Shown here: piece after piece, positions 10,764 through 18,563 of the stretch
Layout: each line of letters opens with the position of its first letter
Position numbering within the stretch: position 1 is the stretch's first letter
NCBI RefSeq assembly: GCF_013294065.1
Contig: NZ_JABSNM010000018.1
Coordinates: 38,680-102,679 of the forward strand
Length of the DNA stretch: 64,000 bases
Direction: 5' to 3'
Origin: Sphaerotilus uruguayifluvii
GTDB taxonomy: Bacteria; Pseudomonadota; Gammaproteobacteria; Burkholderiales; Burkholderiaceae_C
The notes under the pieces: model-generated
The model's input: the letters and a program-made list of their open reading frames with translations, nothing else
Databases searched by the model: none
Told to the model about the DNA's origin: nothing
Position numbers and translations under genes: made by a program

Positions 10764-11459
10764 ATGCGCGCCCTGCTGGCCGAAGACGACGCCATCCTCG
10801 CCGACGCGCTCGGCACCAACCTGAAGTCGGCCGGCTTCGAGGTCGAGGTCGCCGACAACGGCGCGGTGGCCGAATACCTGCTGACGAAGCAGGCCTTCGA
10901 CGTCGGCATCATCGACATCGGCCTGCCGCTGGTCGACGGGCTGACGGTGGTGCAGCGGGTGCGCGCGGCCAAGCCGGGGCTGCCGCTGCTGATCCTGACC
11001 GCGCTCGACGGACTGCACAACCGCGTCGCCGGCCTGAACGCCGGCGCCGACGACTACCTGACCAAGCCCTTCGACTTTCCCGAGCTGGAGGCGCGCATCC
11101 GCGCGGTGCTGCGCCGCAGCCAGGGTTCGGCGGCCCAGCCGTCCGCACCGGCCGGCACGGACGCGGTCAGCGTCGGCCAGCTGCAGTTCGACCGCGACGC
11201 GCGGCGCACGACCATCGCCGGCCAGCCGGTCGAGCTGTCGCCGCGCGAGTGGCTGCTGCTCGACCTGCTGCTGAGCCAGCGCCGCAAGGTGATCACCAAG
11301 GAGCAGATCGCCCAGGCCTGGTCAACCGAGGTCTCCGAGAGCGGCGGCCCCAGCTCGCTGGAGGTCTACATCCACCGCCTGCGCCGCAAGCTCGAGGGCT
11401 CGGGCGTGGGCATCCGCACCGTGCGCGGCCTGGGCTATCTGCTCGAAACCCAGGACTGA
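10764..11459 (+). CDS. OmpR-family response regulator, probable partner of the adjacent sensor kinase
   Basis: A two-domain DNA-binding response regulator of 231 residues. The receiver has the acidic pair EDD at 8-9, the phospho-acceptor Asp51 (GIIDIGLP), Thr79 and Lys101 in LTKPFD. The C-terminal winged helix is complete (LSPREWLLLDLLL through SLEVYIHRLRRKL to RTVRGLGYLL). It resembles the QseB/TctD subgroup. It is 16 bases after fabI and 36 bases before the kinase gene, so the pair is a two-component system. The neighbouring sugar transporter and glucokinase suggest a job like that of the GltR/GtrS pair next to the gts and glk genes in pseudomonads. That role is inferred from context only. 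Confidence 0.9.
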   Translation: MRALLAEDDAILADALGTNLKSAGFEVEVADNGAVAEYLLTKQAFDVGIIDIGLPLVDGLTVVQRVRAAKPGLPLLILTALDGLHNRVAGLNAGADDYLTKPFDFPELEARIRAVLRRSQGSAAQPSAPAGTDAVSVGQLQFDRDARRTTIAGQPVELSPREWLLLDLLLSQRRKVITKEQIAQAWSTEVSESGGPSSLEVYIHRLRRKLEGSGVGIRTVRGLGYLLETQD

Positions 11460-11495
11460 CACGCCATCCCCCGTGCGGCGACACTCGCGGTCGCC

Positions 11496-12986
11496 ATGCC
11501 CGTCTTGCCGCAGTCCCTGCTCAACCGGCTGCCGGTCGTCTCGCCCGGCAGCCGCTCGCTGCGCCGTCACCTGCTCGCCTGGCTGCTGCTGCCGCAGCTG
11601 GTGCTGTGGCTGGCCGCGGCGCTGGTCACCCACCATGTCGCGGTGCGCTATGCCGACCGCGCGATCGACCACGGCCTGTACCTGTCCTCGCGCGCGCTGG
11701 CGCGCCAGGTCAAGCCGGTCGACAGCGGCCTGCTGATCGACTTCCCGCGCGCGGCGCGCGACATCATCGAGTCCGACCCGGACGACCGGGTCTACTACAT
11801 GGTCAGCAGCCCGCCGGGCGAGTTCATCCTCGGCAACCACAAGCTGACGCCGCCGGCCGACATCGAGGCCCTGGTGCCCGAGCGGCCCTCGTTCTACGAC
11901 GCCCGCATCGAGACGCCCGACGGCGAGGTCACGGTGCGCGTGGCCGCCATCCTGCTGAACTACGGCGAGCCCGGACAGGGGCAGCGCATGATGGTGCAGG
12001 TCGCCAAGAGCCGCGTCAGCCGCGAGGCGCTGGCGCGCGACCTGCTGGTCGACACCGCGCTGCCGCTGTCGCTGCTGGTGCTGGCGATGTCGGCGCTGGT
12101 GTGGGCGGGCGTGCGCACCGGGCTGGCGCCGCTGGCGCGGCTGCGCGAGGCCGTCAGCGGCCGCGGCCCCGACGACCTCGCGCCGATCGAGCTGGAATCC
12201 GCGCCGGAGGAAGTGCGCGACCTGGCCGCGGCGGTCAACACGCTGCTGGCGGCGGTGCGCGACTCGGTGGCGGCGCAGCAGCGCTTCATCGGCGACGCCG
12301 CGCACCAGCTGCGCACGCCGCTGGCCGGCCTGAAGGGCCAGACCGAACTCGCGCTCAAGGAGACGAGCGACCCGGCGCTGCAGGCGCGGCTGCAGCGCGT
12401 GCACGAGAGCGCCACCCGCAGCGCCCACCTGATCAACCAGCTGATGACGCTGGCGCGCGCCGAGCCCGAATCGGTGGCGCGCATCGGGCGCAGCCGCTTC
12501 GACCTGCGCCGGCTGGTGCAGGAGCTGACCGCCGAGCTGGTGCCGCGCGCGCTGGCCGACGGGCGGGACCTCGGCATGGACGAGCCGGAGGACGGCGACG
12601 AGCCGCCGCCGCTGGTGCTCGACGGCAACGCGCTGCTGATCCGCGAGGCCATCGCCAACCTGATCGACAACGCGATCCGCTATGCCGGCCGCGGCGCCGA
12701 GATCACCGTGCGGGTGCGCGAGGACGGCGCACGCCGGCGCGCGATCGTCGAGGTCGACGACACCGGCCCGGGCATCCCGGAGGCGCTGCACGGCGCGATC
12801 TTCGAGCGCTTCTTCCGCGGCACCAACGAGGGCCGCGGCTGCGGCCTGGGCCTGGCGATCGTGCGCGAGATCGTCGAGCGCCACCACGGCCGGGTGCAGG
12901 TGGCCCGGCTGAACCCGCACGGCACCCGCATGTCGGTGCTGCTGCCGCTGACCGATCCGGCAGGCGCCCCGCCCGCCGGGACCTGA
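11496..12986 (+). CDS. TctE-like membrane sensor histidine kinase
   Basis: It senses a signal through a periplasmic domain and phosphorylates the upstream OmpR-type regulator. The 496-residue protein has TM1 at about 28-45 and a periplasmic 2CSK_N-type domain (about 50-185, with VYYMVSSPPGEFI and the RVAAILLNYG strand). TM2 lies at about 187-206, followed by a HAMP-like linker and HisKA with FIGDAAHQLRTPLAGLKGQ (His270). The ATPase domain has an N-box (ANLIDNAIRYAG), a G1 box (VDDTGPGIP) and a G2 box (GCGLGLAIVREI). The 2CSK_N module is shared with TctE, which responds to carboxylates; here a sugar or sugar acid seems likelier from the neighbours, but the ligand is unknown. Confidence 0.9.
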   Translation: MPVLPQSLLNRLPVVSPGSRSLRRHLLAWLLLPQLVLWLAAALVTHHVAVRYADRAIDHGLYLSSRALARQVKPVDSGLLIDFPRAARDIIESDPDDRVYYMVSSPPGEFILGNHKLTPPADIEALVPERPSFYDARIETPDGEVTVRVAAILLNYGEPGQGQRMMVQVAKSRVSREALARDLLVDTALPLSLLVLAMSALVWAGVRTGLAPLARLREAVSGRGPDDLAPIELESAPEEVRDLAAAVNTLLAAVRDSVAAQQRFIGDAAHQLRTPLAGLKGQTELALKETSDPALQARLQRVHESATRSAHLINQLMTLARAEPESVARIGRSRFDLRRLVQELTAELVPRALADGRDLGMDEPEDGDEPPPLVLDGNALLIREAIANLIDNAIRYAGRGAEITVRVREDGARRRAIVEVDDTGPGIPEALHGAIFERFFRGTNEGRGCGLGLAIVREIVERHHGRVQVARLNPHGTRMSVLLPLTDPAGAPPAGT

Positions 12987-13111
12987 ACGGCAGATATCAG
13001 GGATTTCACCTAATGTTAATCCTTTAAAGCATCATTAATCTTCATGCCTGTCAGCGGGGACGCATCCGTACCCTGCGCGAGACACCCACCCACCCCTGGA
13101 CTGGAGCAGAC
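12987..13111 (+). promoter_or_regulatory. AT-rich upstream region of the sugar transporter operon with TTAATC direct repeats
   Basis: In very GC-rich surroundings, 13010-13045 is sharply AT-rich. It contains two direct copies of TTAATC (13016-13021 and 13035-13040, start-to-start 19 bases, about two helical turns) flanking a TTTAAA. Direct repeats spaced by about two turns suit an OmpR-type regulator dimer, so this is a candidate site for the regulator encoded at 10764. No convincing -35/-10 pair could be assigned. Assignment is by position and pattern only. Confidence 0.4.
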
Positions 13112-14380
13112 ATGAAGAAGATGGAGAAGACGACGCGCTTCGCGCGCACCCTGCTGGCCACCGTGGCCGGCCTGACCGTGGCGGGCCTGGCGCAGGCCGG
13201 CGAGGTCGAGGTGCTGCACTGGTGGACCTCGGGCGGCGAGGCCAAGGCCGCGTCGGCGCTGAAGGCGACGCTGCAGGCCAAGGGCCACACCTGGAAGGAC
13301 TTCGCGGTCGCCGGCGGCGGCGGCGATTCGGCCATGACGGTGCTGAAGTCGCGCGTGGTCTCGGGCAATGCGCCGGCCGCGGCCCAGATCAAGGGCCCGT
13401 CGCTGCAGGAATGGGCCGCCGAGGGCGTGCTGGCCAACATCGACGACGTCGCCAAGGCCGAGAAGTGGGACAGCGTGCTGCCCCCGGTCGTGGCCAACGT
13501 CATGAAGTACAAGGGCAGCTACATCGCTGCGCCGGTCAACGTGCACCGCGTGAACTGGCTGTGGGCCAACCCGGAAGTCTTCAAGAAGGCCGGCGCCAAG
13601 GTGCCGACCACCTGGGACGAGTTCTTCGTCTCGGCCGAGGCGCTGAAGAAGGCCGGCATCATCCCGGTGGCGCACGGCGGCCAGCCCTGGCAGGACTTCA
13701 CCACCTTCGAGAGCGTGGCCCTCGGCGTCGGCGGCACCGACTTCTACAAGAAGGCCCTGGTGCAGCTCGACCAGGGCACGCTGAAGAGCGCCACCATGGA
13801 CAAGGTCCTGGAGACCTTCCGCAAGGTCAAGGGCTACACCGACAAGAATGCCGCCGGCCGCGACTGGAACCTGGCGACCGCGATGGTCATCAAGGGCGAG
13901 GCCGGCATGCAGCTGATGGGCGACTGGGCCAAGGGCGAGTTCATCGCCGCCGGCAAGGTCCCGGGCAAGGACTTCACCTGCGCCGCCGCCCCCGGCACCG
14001 CCAAGGCCTTCACCTTCAACGTCGACTCCTTCGCGATGTTCAAGCTGAAGAACGAGGCCAACGTCAAGGCGCAGAAGGATCTGGCCGCCGCGATCATGTC
14101 GACCGACTTCCAGGAAGTGTTCAACCTGAACAAGGGCTCCATTCCCGTGCGCCTGAACATGGACCTGGCCAAGTTCGACGACTGCGCCAAGCTCTCGAGC
14201 AAGGACTTCGTCGACACCGCCAAGTCGGCCTCGCTGGTGCCCTCGGTCGCGCACGGCATGGCCGTGCCGTCGGCGGCGGCCGGCGCGATCCAGGACGCGG
14301 TCAGCCAGTTCTGGAACAGCGACAAGATGTCGGTCGCCGAAGCCAAGGCCAAGATCGCCTCGGCCGCGATGGCGAAGTGA
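13112..14380 (+). CDS. gtsA: Periplasmic sugar-binding protein of ABC transporter (GtsA-like, probably glucose/mannose)
   Basis: The 422-residue solute-binding protein (family 1) that delivers a sugar to the permeases downstream. It has a Sec signal peptide of ~29 residues (two Lys, hydrophobic core, VAGLAQAG cleavage region). The mature protein starts EVEVLHWWTSGGEAKAASAL, the hallmark opening of glucose/mannose-binding proteins of the GtsA group. The PVNVHRVNWLWANPEVFKKA and GAMQ-type GEAGMQLMGDWAKGEF segments are also typical. It is first in an operon with two permeases, an ATPase and glucokinase. The intact Glk at the end supports glucose as substrate; this is an inference. Confidence 0.88.
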   Translation: MKKMEKTTRFARTLLATVAGLTVAGLAQAGEVEVLHWWTSGGEAKAASALKATLQAKGHTWKDFAVAGGGGDSAMTVLKSRVVSGNAPAAAQIKGPSLQEWAAEGVLANIDDVAKAEKWDSVLPPVVANVMKYKGSYIAAPVNVHRVNWLWANPEVFKKAGAKVPTTWDEFFVSAEALKKAGIIPVAHGGQPWQDFTTFESVALGVGGTDFYKKALVQLDQGTLKSATMDKVLETFRKVKGYTDKNAAGRDWNLATAMVIKGEAGMQLMGDWAKGEFIAAGKVPGKDFTCAAAPGTAKAFTFNVDSFAMFKLKNEANVKAQKDLAAAIMSTDFQEVFNLNKGSIPVRLNMDLAKFDDCAKLSSKDFVDTAKSASLVPSVAHGMAVPSAAAGAIQDAVSQFWNSDKMSVAEAKAKIASAAMAK

Positions 14381-14411
14381 TCCCGGCCTGAGCCGCCCGG
14401 CTCGCCGACCT

Positions 14412-14437
14412 GCCATGGCCGCCGCGGCGGCCATGGC
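14412..14437. repeat. 26-bp perfect palindrome between binding-protein and permease genes
   Basis: A perfect inverted repeat of 13-base arms with no loop (GCCATGGCCGCCG and its complement), 31 bases after the binding-protein stop. It would form a very stable hairpin in the mRNA. Such structures after the first gene of binding-protein operons (as with malE) protect the upstream message and make the binding protein more abundant than the permeases. No T-tract follows, so it is not a full terminator. Confidence 0.65.
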
Positions 14438-14493
14438 CCTTTCAGGGCCTGCCCCGCCGCGGGCGGGCCCCATTCCCCCAGCTCGCCACCACC

Positions 14494-15378
14494 ATGTCCT
14501 CCTCCACCGCCGCCCGGCTGGACCGCTGGCTGCCGCGCCTCGTGCTCGCCCCCAGCTTCGTCCTCTCGTTCCTGTTCATCTACGGCCTGATCGCCTGGAA
14601 CGGCTACCTGTCCGTCTCGGCCTCGCGTCTGCTGCCGAACTACGACTTCGTCGGCCTGCAGCAGTACGTGACGCTGTTCGAGTCGGAGCGCTGGATGGTG
14701 GCGCTGAAGAATTTGGGGCTGTTCTCGGTGCTGTTCATCGGCATCGGCATGGCGCTGGGCCTGCTGCTGGCGATCCTGCTCGACCAGAAGATCCGTGCCG
14801 AAGGCCTGCTGCGCACGATCTACCTCTACCCGATGGCGCTGAGCTTCATCGTCACCGGCACCGCCTGGAAGTGGATCCTCAATCCCGGCCTGGGCCTGGA
14901 GCACCTGATGAACCAGTGGGGCTTCGAGAACTTCCGCTTCGGCTGGCTGGTCGACCCCGACATGGCGATCTACACGGTCGTGATCGCCGGCGTCTGGCAG
15001 AGCTCGGGCTTCGTGATGGCCCTCTTCCTGGCCGGCCTGCGCGGCATCGACGACTCGATCATCAAGGCCGCGCAGATCGACGGCGCGACGCTGCCGCAGA
15101 TCTACTGGCGCATCATCGTGCCGAGCATGCGCCCGGTCTTCTTCTCGACGCTGATGGTGCTGGCGCACATCGCGATCAAGAGCTTCGACCTGGTGATGGC
15201 GCTGACCGCCGGCGGCCCCGGCTTCGCCACCGACGTGCCGGCGACCTTCATGTACACCCACGCCTTCACCCGCGGCCAGATCGGTCTGGGCGCGGCCTCG
15301 GCCACCGTGATGCTGGCCACCGTCGCCGCCATCGTCGTGCCCTACCTGTACAGCGAGCTGCGCTCGCAGCGTCGCTGA
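14494..15378 (+). CDS. gtsB: Sugar ABC transporter permease, MalF/UgpA type
   Basis: An inner-membrane permease of 294 residues with six predicted membrane helices. The first is VLAPSFVLSFLFIYGLIAW. The cytoplasmic EAA loop that docks with the ATPase is AAQIDGATLPQIYWRIIVPS (about residue 190). The arrangement (short N-terminus, C-terminal FMYTHAFTRGQIGLGAASA) fits the first permease of carbohydrate uptake family 1. It follows the binding-protein gene after the palindrome and precedes the second permease by 25 bases. Confidence 0.9.
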   Translation: MSSSTAARLDRWLPRLVLAPSFVLSFLFIYGLIAWNGYLSVSASRLLPNYDFVGLQQYVTLFESERWMVALKNLGLFSVLFIGIGMALGLLLAILLDQKIRAEGLLRTIYLYPMALSFIVTGTAWKWILNPGLGLEHLMNQWGFENFRFGWLVDPDMAIYTVVIAGVWQSSGFVMALFLAGLRGIDDSIIKAAQIDGATLPQIYWRIIVPSMRPVFFSTLMVLAHIAIKSFDLVMALTAGGPGFATDVPATFMYTHAFTRGQIGLGAASATVMLATVAAIVVPYLYSELRSQRR

Positions 15379-15403
15379 CCCGGCGCCGGCGGAGAGTCCC
15401 CTC

Positions 15404-16252
15404 ATGAAAAACGTCCACCGCTTCATCATCTTCGGCCTGCTCGGCGTCTTCGCGCTGTTCTTCCTGCTGCCGTTCTACGTGATGCTCGTGACCTCGCTGA
15501 AGGACATGAGCGAGATCCGCGGCGGCAGCCTGCTGGCCCTGCCGGCCGCGCTGGACTTCACGGCCTGGGGCAAGGCCTGGTCGAGCGCCTGCACCGGCAC
15601 CGACTGCAACGGCCTGAAGCCCTACTTCTGGAACTCGATGGCCATGATCATCCCGGCCGTGGCGGTCTCGACCACGCTGGGCGCGCTCAACGGCTACGTG
15701 CTGACCAAGTGGCGCTTCAAGGGCAGCGAGCTGCTGTTCTCCTTCATGCTGTTCGGCGTGTTCATGCCGCTGCAGGTGGTGCTGCTGCCGATGTCGCAGA
15801 TCCTGGGCTGGATCGGCCTGTCGGACTCGATCTGGGGCCTGATCACGGTGCACGTGCTGATGGGCCTGGCCTCGACCACGCTGTTCTTCCGCAACTACTA
15901 CATCGGTCTGCCCGACGAGCTGATCAAGGCGGCGATGCTCGACGGCGCCGGCTTCTTCCGCATCTTCGTGCGCATCGTGCTGCCGCTGTCGACGCCCATC
16001 CTGGTCGTGACGCTGATCTGGCAGTTCACCAACATCTGGAACGACTTCCTGTTCGGCGTGGTCTTCTCCGGCGCCGATTCCAAGCCGATCACGGTGGGCC
16101 TGAACAACCTGGCCAACACCTCCAGCTCGGTCAAGGAATACAACGTGGACATGGCCGCCGCGATGATCGCCGCGCTGCCGACGCTCTTCGTCTACGTCGT
16201 CGCAGGCAAGTACTTCGTGCGCGGGCTGACCGCCGGCGCCGTCAAGGGTTAA
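15404..16252 (+). CDS. gtsC: Sugar ABC transporter permease, MalG/UgpE type
   Basis: The second inner-membrane permease of the complex, 282 residues with six helices (first: FIIFGLLGVFALFFLLPFYV). The EAA loop is KAAMLDGAGFFRIFVRIVLP and the C-terminus ends with GKYFVRGLTAGAVKG, as is usual for MalG-type subunits that insert their tail near the binding site. A loop with two cysteines (SSACTGTDCNG) lies on the periplasmic side between TM1 and TM2; this insertion is common in the glucose/mannose subgroup. It is separated by 20 bases from the ATPase gene. Confidence 0.9.
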   Translation: MKNVHRFIIFGLLGVFALFFLLPFYVMLVTSLKDMSEIRGGSLLALPAALDFTAWGKAWSSACTGTDCNGLKPYFWNSMAMIIPAVAVSTTLGALNGYVLTKWRFKGSELLFSFMLFGVFMPLQVVLLPMSQILGWIGLSDSIWGLITVHVLMGLASTTLFFRNYYIGLPDELIKAAMLDGAGFFRIFVRIVLPLSTPILVVTLIWQFTNIWNDFLFGVVFSGADSKPITVGLNNLANTSSSVKEYNVDMAAAMIAALPTLFVYVVAGKYFVRGLTAGAVKG

Positions 16253-16272
16253 GAAGGATTCAGGATCTCATC

Positions 16273-17337
16273 ATGGGCGCACTTTCCATCCGCAACGTCC
16301 GCAAGACCTACAGCGGCGACATCCACATCCTCAAGGGCATCGATCTCGAGATCGAGAAGGGCGAGTTCCTGATCCTGGTGGGCCCGTCGGGCTGCGGCAA
16401 GTCGACGCTGCTGTCGATGATCGCCGGCCTCGACAGCCCCACCAGCGGCACCATCCACATCGGCGAGCGCGACGTCACGAACGCGCTGCCCAAGGACCGC
16501 GACATCGCCATGGTGTTCCAGAGCTACGCGCTCTACCCGAACATGAACGTGGCCGAGAACATCGCCTTCGGCCTGGAGATGCGCAAGGTGCCGAAGGCCG
16601 AGCGCGACAAGGCCGTGGCCCGCGTGGCCAAGATGCTGCAGATCGAGCACCTGCTCGAGCGCAAGCCCGGCGCGCTCTCGGGCGGCCAGCGCCAGCGCGT
16701 GGCCATGGGCCGCGCCCTGGCGCGCGACCCGGCGCTGTTCCTCTTCGACGAGCCGCTGTCCAACCTCGACGCCAAGCTGCGCGTGGAGATGCGCGCCGAG
16801 ATCAAGCAGCTGCACCAGCGCACCAAGACGACCACCGTCTACGTCACCCACGATCAGGTCGAGGCGATGACGCTGGGCGACCGCATCGCGGTGATGCAGG
16901 GCGGCGTGGTGCAGCAGTTCGGCACGCCCGACGACATCTACGCCCGCCCGGCCACCGTCTTCGTGGCCGAGTTCATCGGCTCGCCGGCGATGAACATGCT
17001 GCGCGGCACGGTCGCCGCCGGCGGCGTGTCGGTGAATGGCACGCTGCTGGCGACCCATGCCGAGCATCAGGCGGCGGCCCCGGCCGGCCGCAAGGTGATC
17101 TACGGCCTGCGCCCGGAGAAGATCAGCTTCGCCTCCAGCGGCCTGGCCGGCGAGATCACCATGCTGGAGCCCACCGGCCCGGAGACCTACGTGTCGGTCA
17201 AGACCGCCGCCGGCCCGGTGGTGGTGCGCGTGCCCGGCCATGTCGACGAGCAGGTCGGCGACCGGGTGAACCTGAGCTGGTCGACCGACGCGGTCCACCT
17301 CTTCGACGGCGAGACCGAAAAGCGCCTGGGCCGCTGA
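16273..17337 (+). CDS. ugpC: Sugar ABC transporter ATP-binding protein (MalK/UgpC family)
   Basis: The 354-residue ATPase that powers the transporter. It has Walker A GPSGCGKSTLLS, the Q-loop VFQSYALYPNMNV, the signature LSGGQRQRVAMGRALARD, Walker B LFLFDEPLSNLD and the H-loop YVTHDQVEAMTLGDR. A C-terminal TOBE/OB regulatory region begins with GSPAMNMLRGTV. The start at 16273 is chosen because the longer open frame upstream overlaps the permease and lacks similarity. Family names (UgpC, MsmK) reflect homology only; with this operon it should serve sugar, not glycerol phosphate. These ATPases sometimes energise more than one transporter. Confidence 0.93.
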   Translation: MGALSIRNVRKTYSGDIHILKGIDLEIEKGEFLILVGPSGCGKSTLLSMIAGLDSPTSGTIHIGERDVTNALPKDRDIAMVFQSYALYPNMNVAENIAFGLEMRKVPKAERDKAVARVAKMLQIEHLLERKPGALSGGQRQRVAMGRALARDPALFLFDEPLSNLDAKLRVEMRAEIKQLHQRTKTTTVYVTHDQVEAMTLGDRIAVMQGGVVQQFGTPDDIYARPATVFVAEFIGSPAMNMLRGTVAAGGVSVNGTLLATHAEHQAAAPAGRKVIYGLRPEKISFASSGLAGEITMLEPTGPETYVSVKTAAGPVVVRVPGHVDEQVGDRVNLSWSTDAVHLFDGETEKRLGR

Positions 17338-17479
17338 TCCGCCCCGCCCGGACAGGCCGGCCCCGGTGCCGGCTTGTTCTGGGCACGAAACCTGCGGCGC
17401 GCTAGGATGGCGCGCCGCTGCCGTTTCCGGCCTGCACCTGTCCGCCCCTCCTCTTCATTCCCGATTGAACGCCCCGCAG

Positions 17480-18451
17480 ATGAGCTCCCGTTCGCCCTAT
17501 CCCCGCCTCGTGGCCGACATCGGCGGCACCAACGCCCGCTTCGGCTGGATCGCGCATGATGGCGCCGCGATCGACCAGATCCGCACCCTGCCCTGCGCCG
17601 AGCACGCGACGCTGGCCGACGCGGTGCGCGCCTATCTCGCCGGCACCGGCCTGGGGCAGCCCGGCTCGATGGCGATGGGCATCGCCAATCCGGTCACCGG
17701 CGACGAGATCCGCATGACCAACCACCACTGGGGCTTCTCGATCTCGGGCCTGCAGGCCGAGCTGGGGCTGCAGCGGCTGGTGGTGATCAACGACTTCACC
17801 GCACTGGCGCTGGCGCTGCCCTCGCTGCAGCCGCACGAGCTGCGCCAGGTCGGCGGCGGCAGCGCCCGCCCGCAGGCCCCGATCGCGCTGATCGGCCCGG
17901 GCACCGGCCTGGGCGTGTCCGGCCTGCTGCCGGCCGGCGACCAGTGGGTCGCGCTGGCCGGCGAAGGCGGCCATGTGACGCTGGCGGCAGGCGACGCGCG
18001 CGAGGAGGCGATCATCGCGGTGCTGCGCGAGCGCTACGGCCACGCCTCGGCCGAGCGCGCGATCTGCGGCGCCGGCCTGGTGGCGCTGTACGAGGCCGTC
18101 TGCCAGCTCGACGGCGTGGCCGCGACCGCGTCGACGCCGGCCGACGTCAGCCGCCGCGCGCTCTCGGGCGAATGCGCCCGCAGCGTCGAGGCGGCCTCGC
18201 GCTTCTGCGCGCTGCTGGGCAGCGTCGCGGGCAACCTGGCGCTGACGCTGGGCGCGCTGGGTGGCGTCTACATCGGCGGCGGCATCGTGCCGCGCCTGGG
18301 CGACTTCCTCGACCGCTCGCCCTTCCGCGCCCGCTTCGAGGCCAAGGGACGCTTCCAGGCCTATCTGGCGCAGATGCCGGTCTTCGTGATCGACGCCAGC
18401 GTGTCGCCAGCGCTGCTGGGCGTGGCGCGCGCGCTGGATCAGGATCTCTGA
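17480..18451 (+). CDS. glk: Glucokinase (Glk, hexokinase-like fold)
   Basis: It phosphorylates glucose with ATP to glucose 6-phosphate, completing the uptake route encoded just upstream. The product has 323 residues (E. coli Glk 321). The phosphate-1 motif LVADIGGTNARFGW opens the protein, and VVINDFTALALALP carries the catalytic aspartate. GPGTGLGVSGLLP, AGEGGHVTLAAGD and GGVYIGGGIVPRL follow as in the Glk (non-ROK) family. The ATG at 17480 gives the normal N-terminus; the upstream extension is unconserved. It lies 142 bases after the ATPase gene and is followed by a strong terminator, so it is probably the last gene of the operon. Confidence 0.95.
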   Translation: MSSRSPYPRLVADIGGTNARFGWIAHDGAAIDQIRTLPCAEHATLADAVRAYLAGTGLGQPGSMAMGIANPVTGDEIRMTNHHWGFSISGLQAELGLQRLVVINDFTALALALPSLQPHELRQVGGGSARPQAPIALIGPGTGLGVSGLLPAGDQWVALAGEGGHVTLAAGDAREEAIIAVLRERYGHASAERAICGAGLVALYEAVCQLDGVAATASTPADVSRRALSGECARSVEAASRFCALLGSVAGNLALTLGALGGVYIGGGIVPRLGDFLDRSPFRARFEAKGRFQAYLAQMPVFVIDASVSPALLGVARALDQDL

Positions 18452-18490
18452 GGTGGTTGGACAGCAGCGCTGAGGCCAGAAGCCAAAAAG

Positions 18491-18522
18491 AAAAAGCCGC
18501 GGCGGGTACCGCGGCTTTTTTT
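18491..18522. terminator. Bidirectional intrinsic terminator between glk and the secreted-protein gene
   Basis: AAAAAGCCGCGG (18491-18502), a 6-base loop and CCGCGGCTTTTT (18509-18520) make a 12-bp stem with an A-tract on one side and a T-tract on the other. It should stop transcription from glk (plus) and from the convergent secreted-protein gene (minus, stop at 18564). Confidence 0.92.
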
Positions 18523-18563
18523 CGGGTCGTCGGATGCGCATATGCATCCAACAGGGTCAAAGA

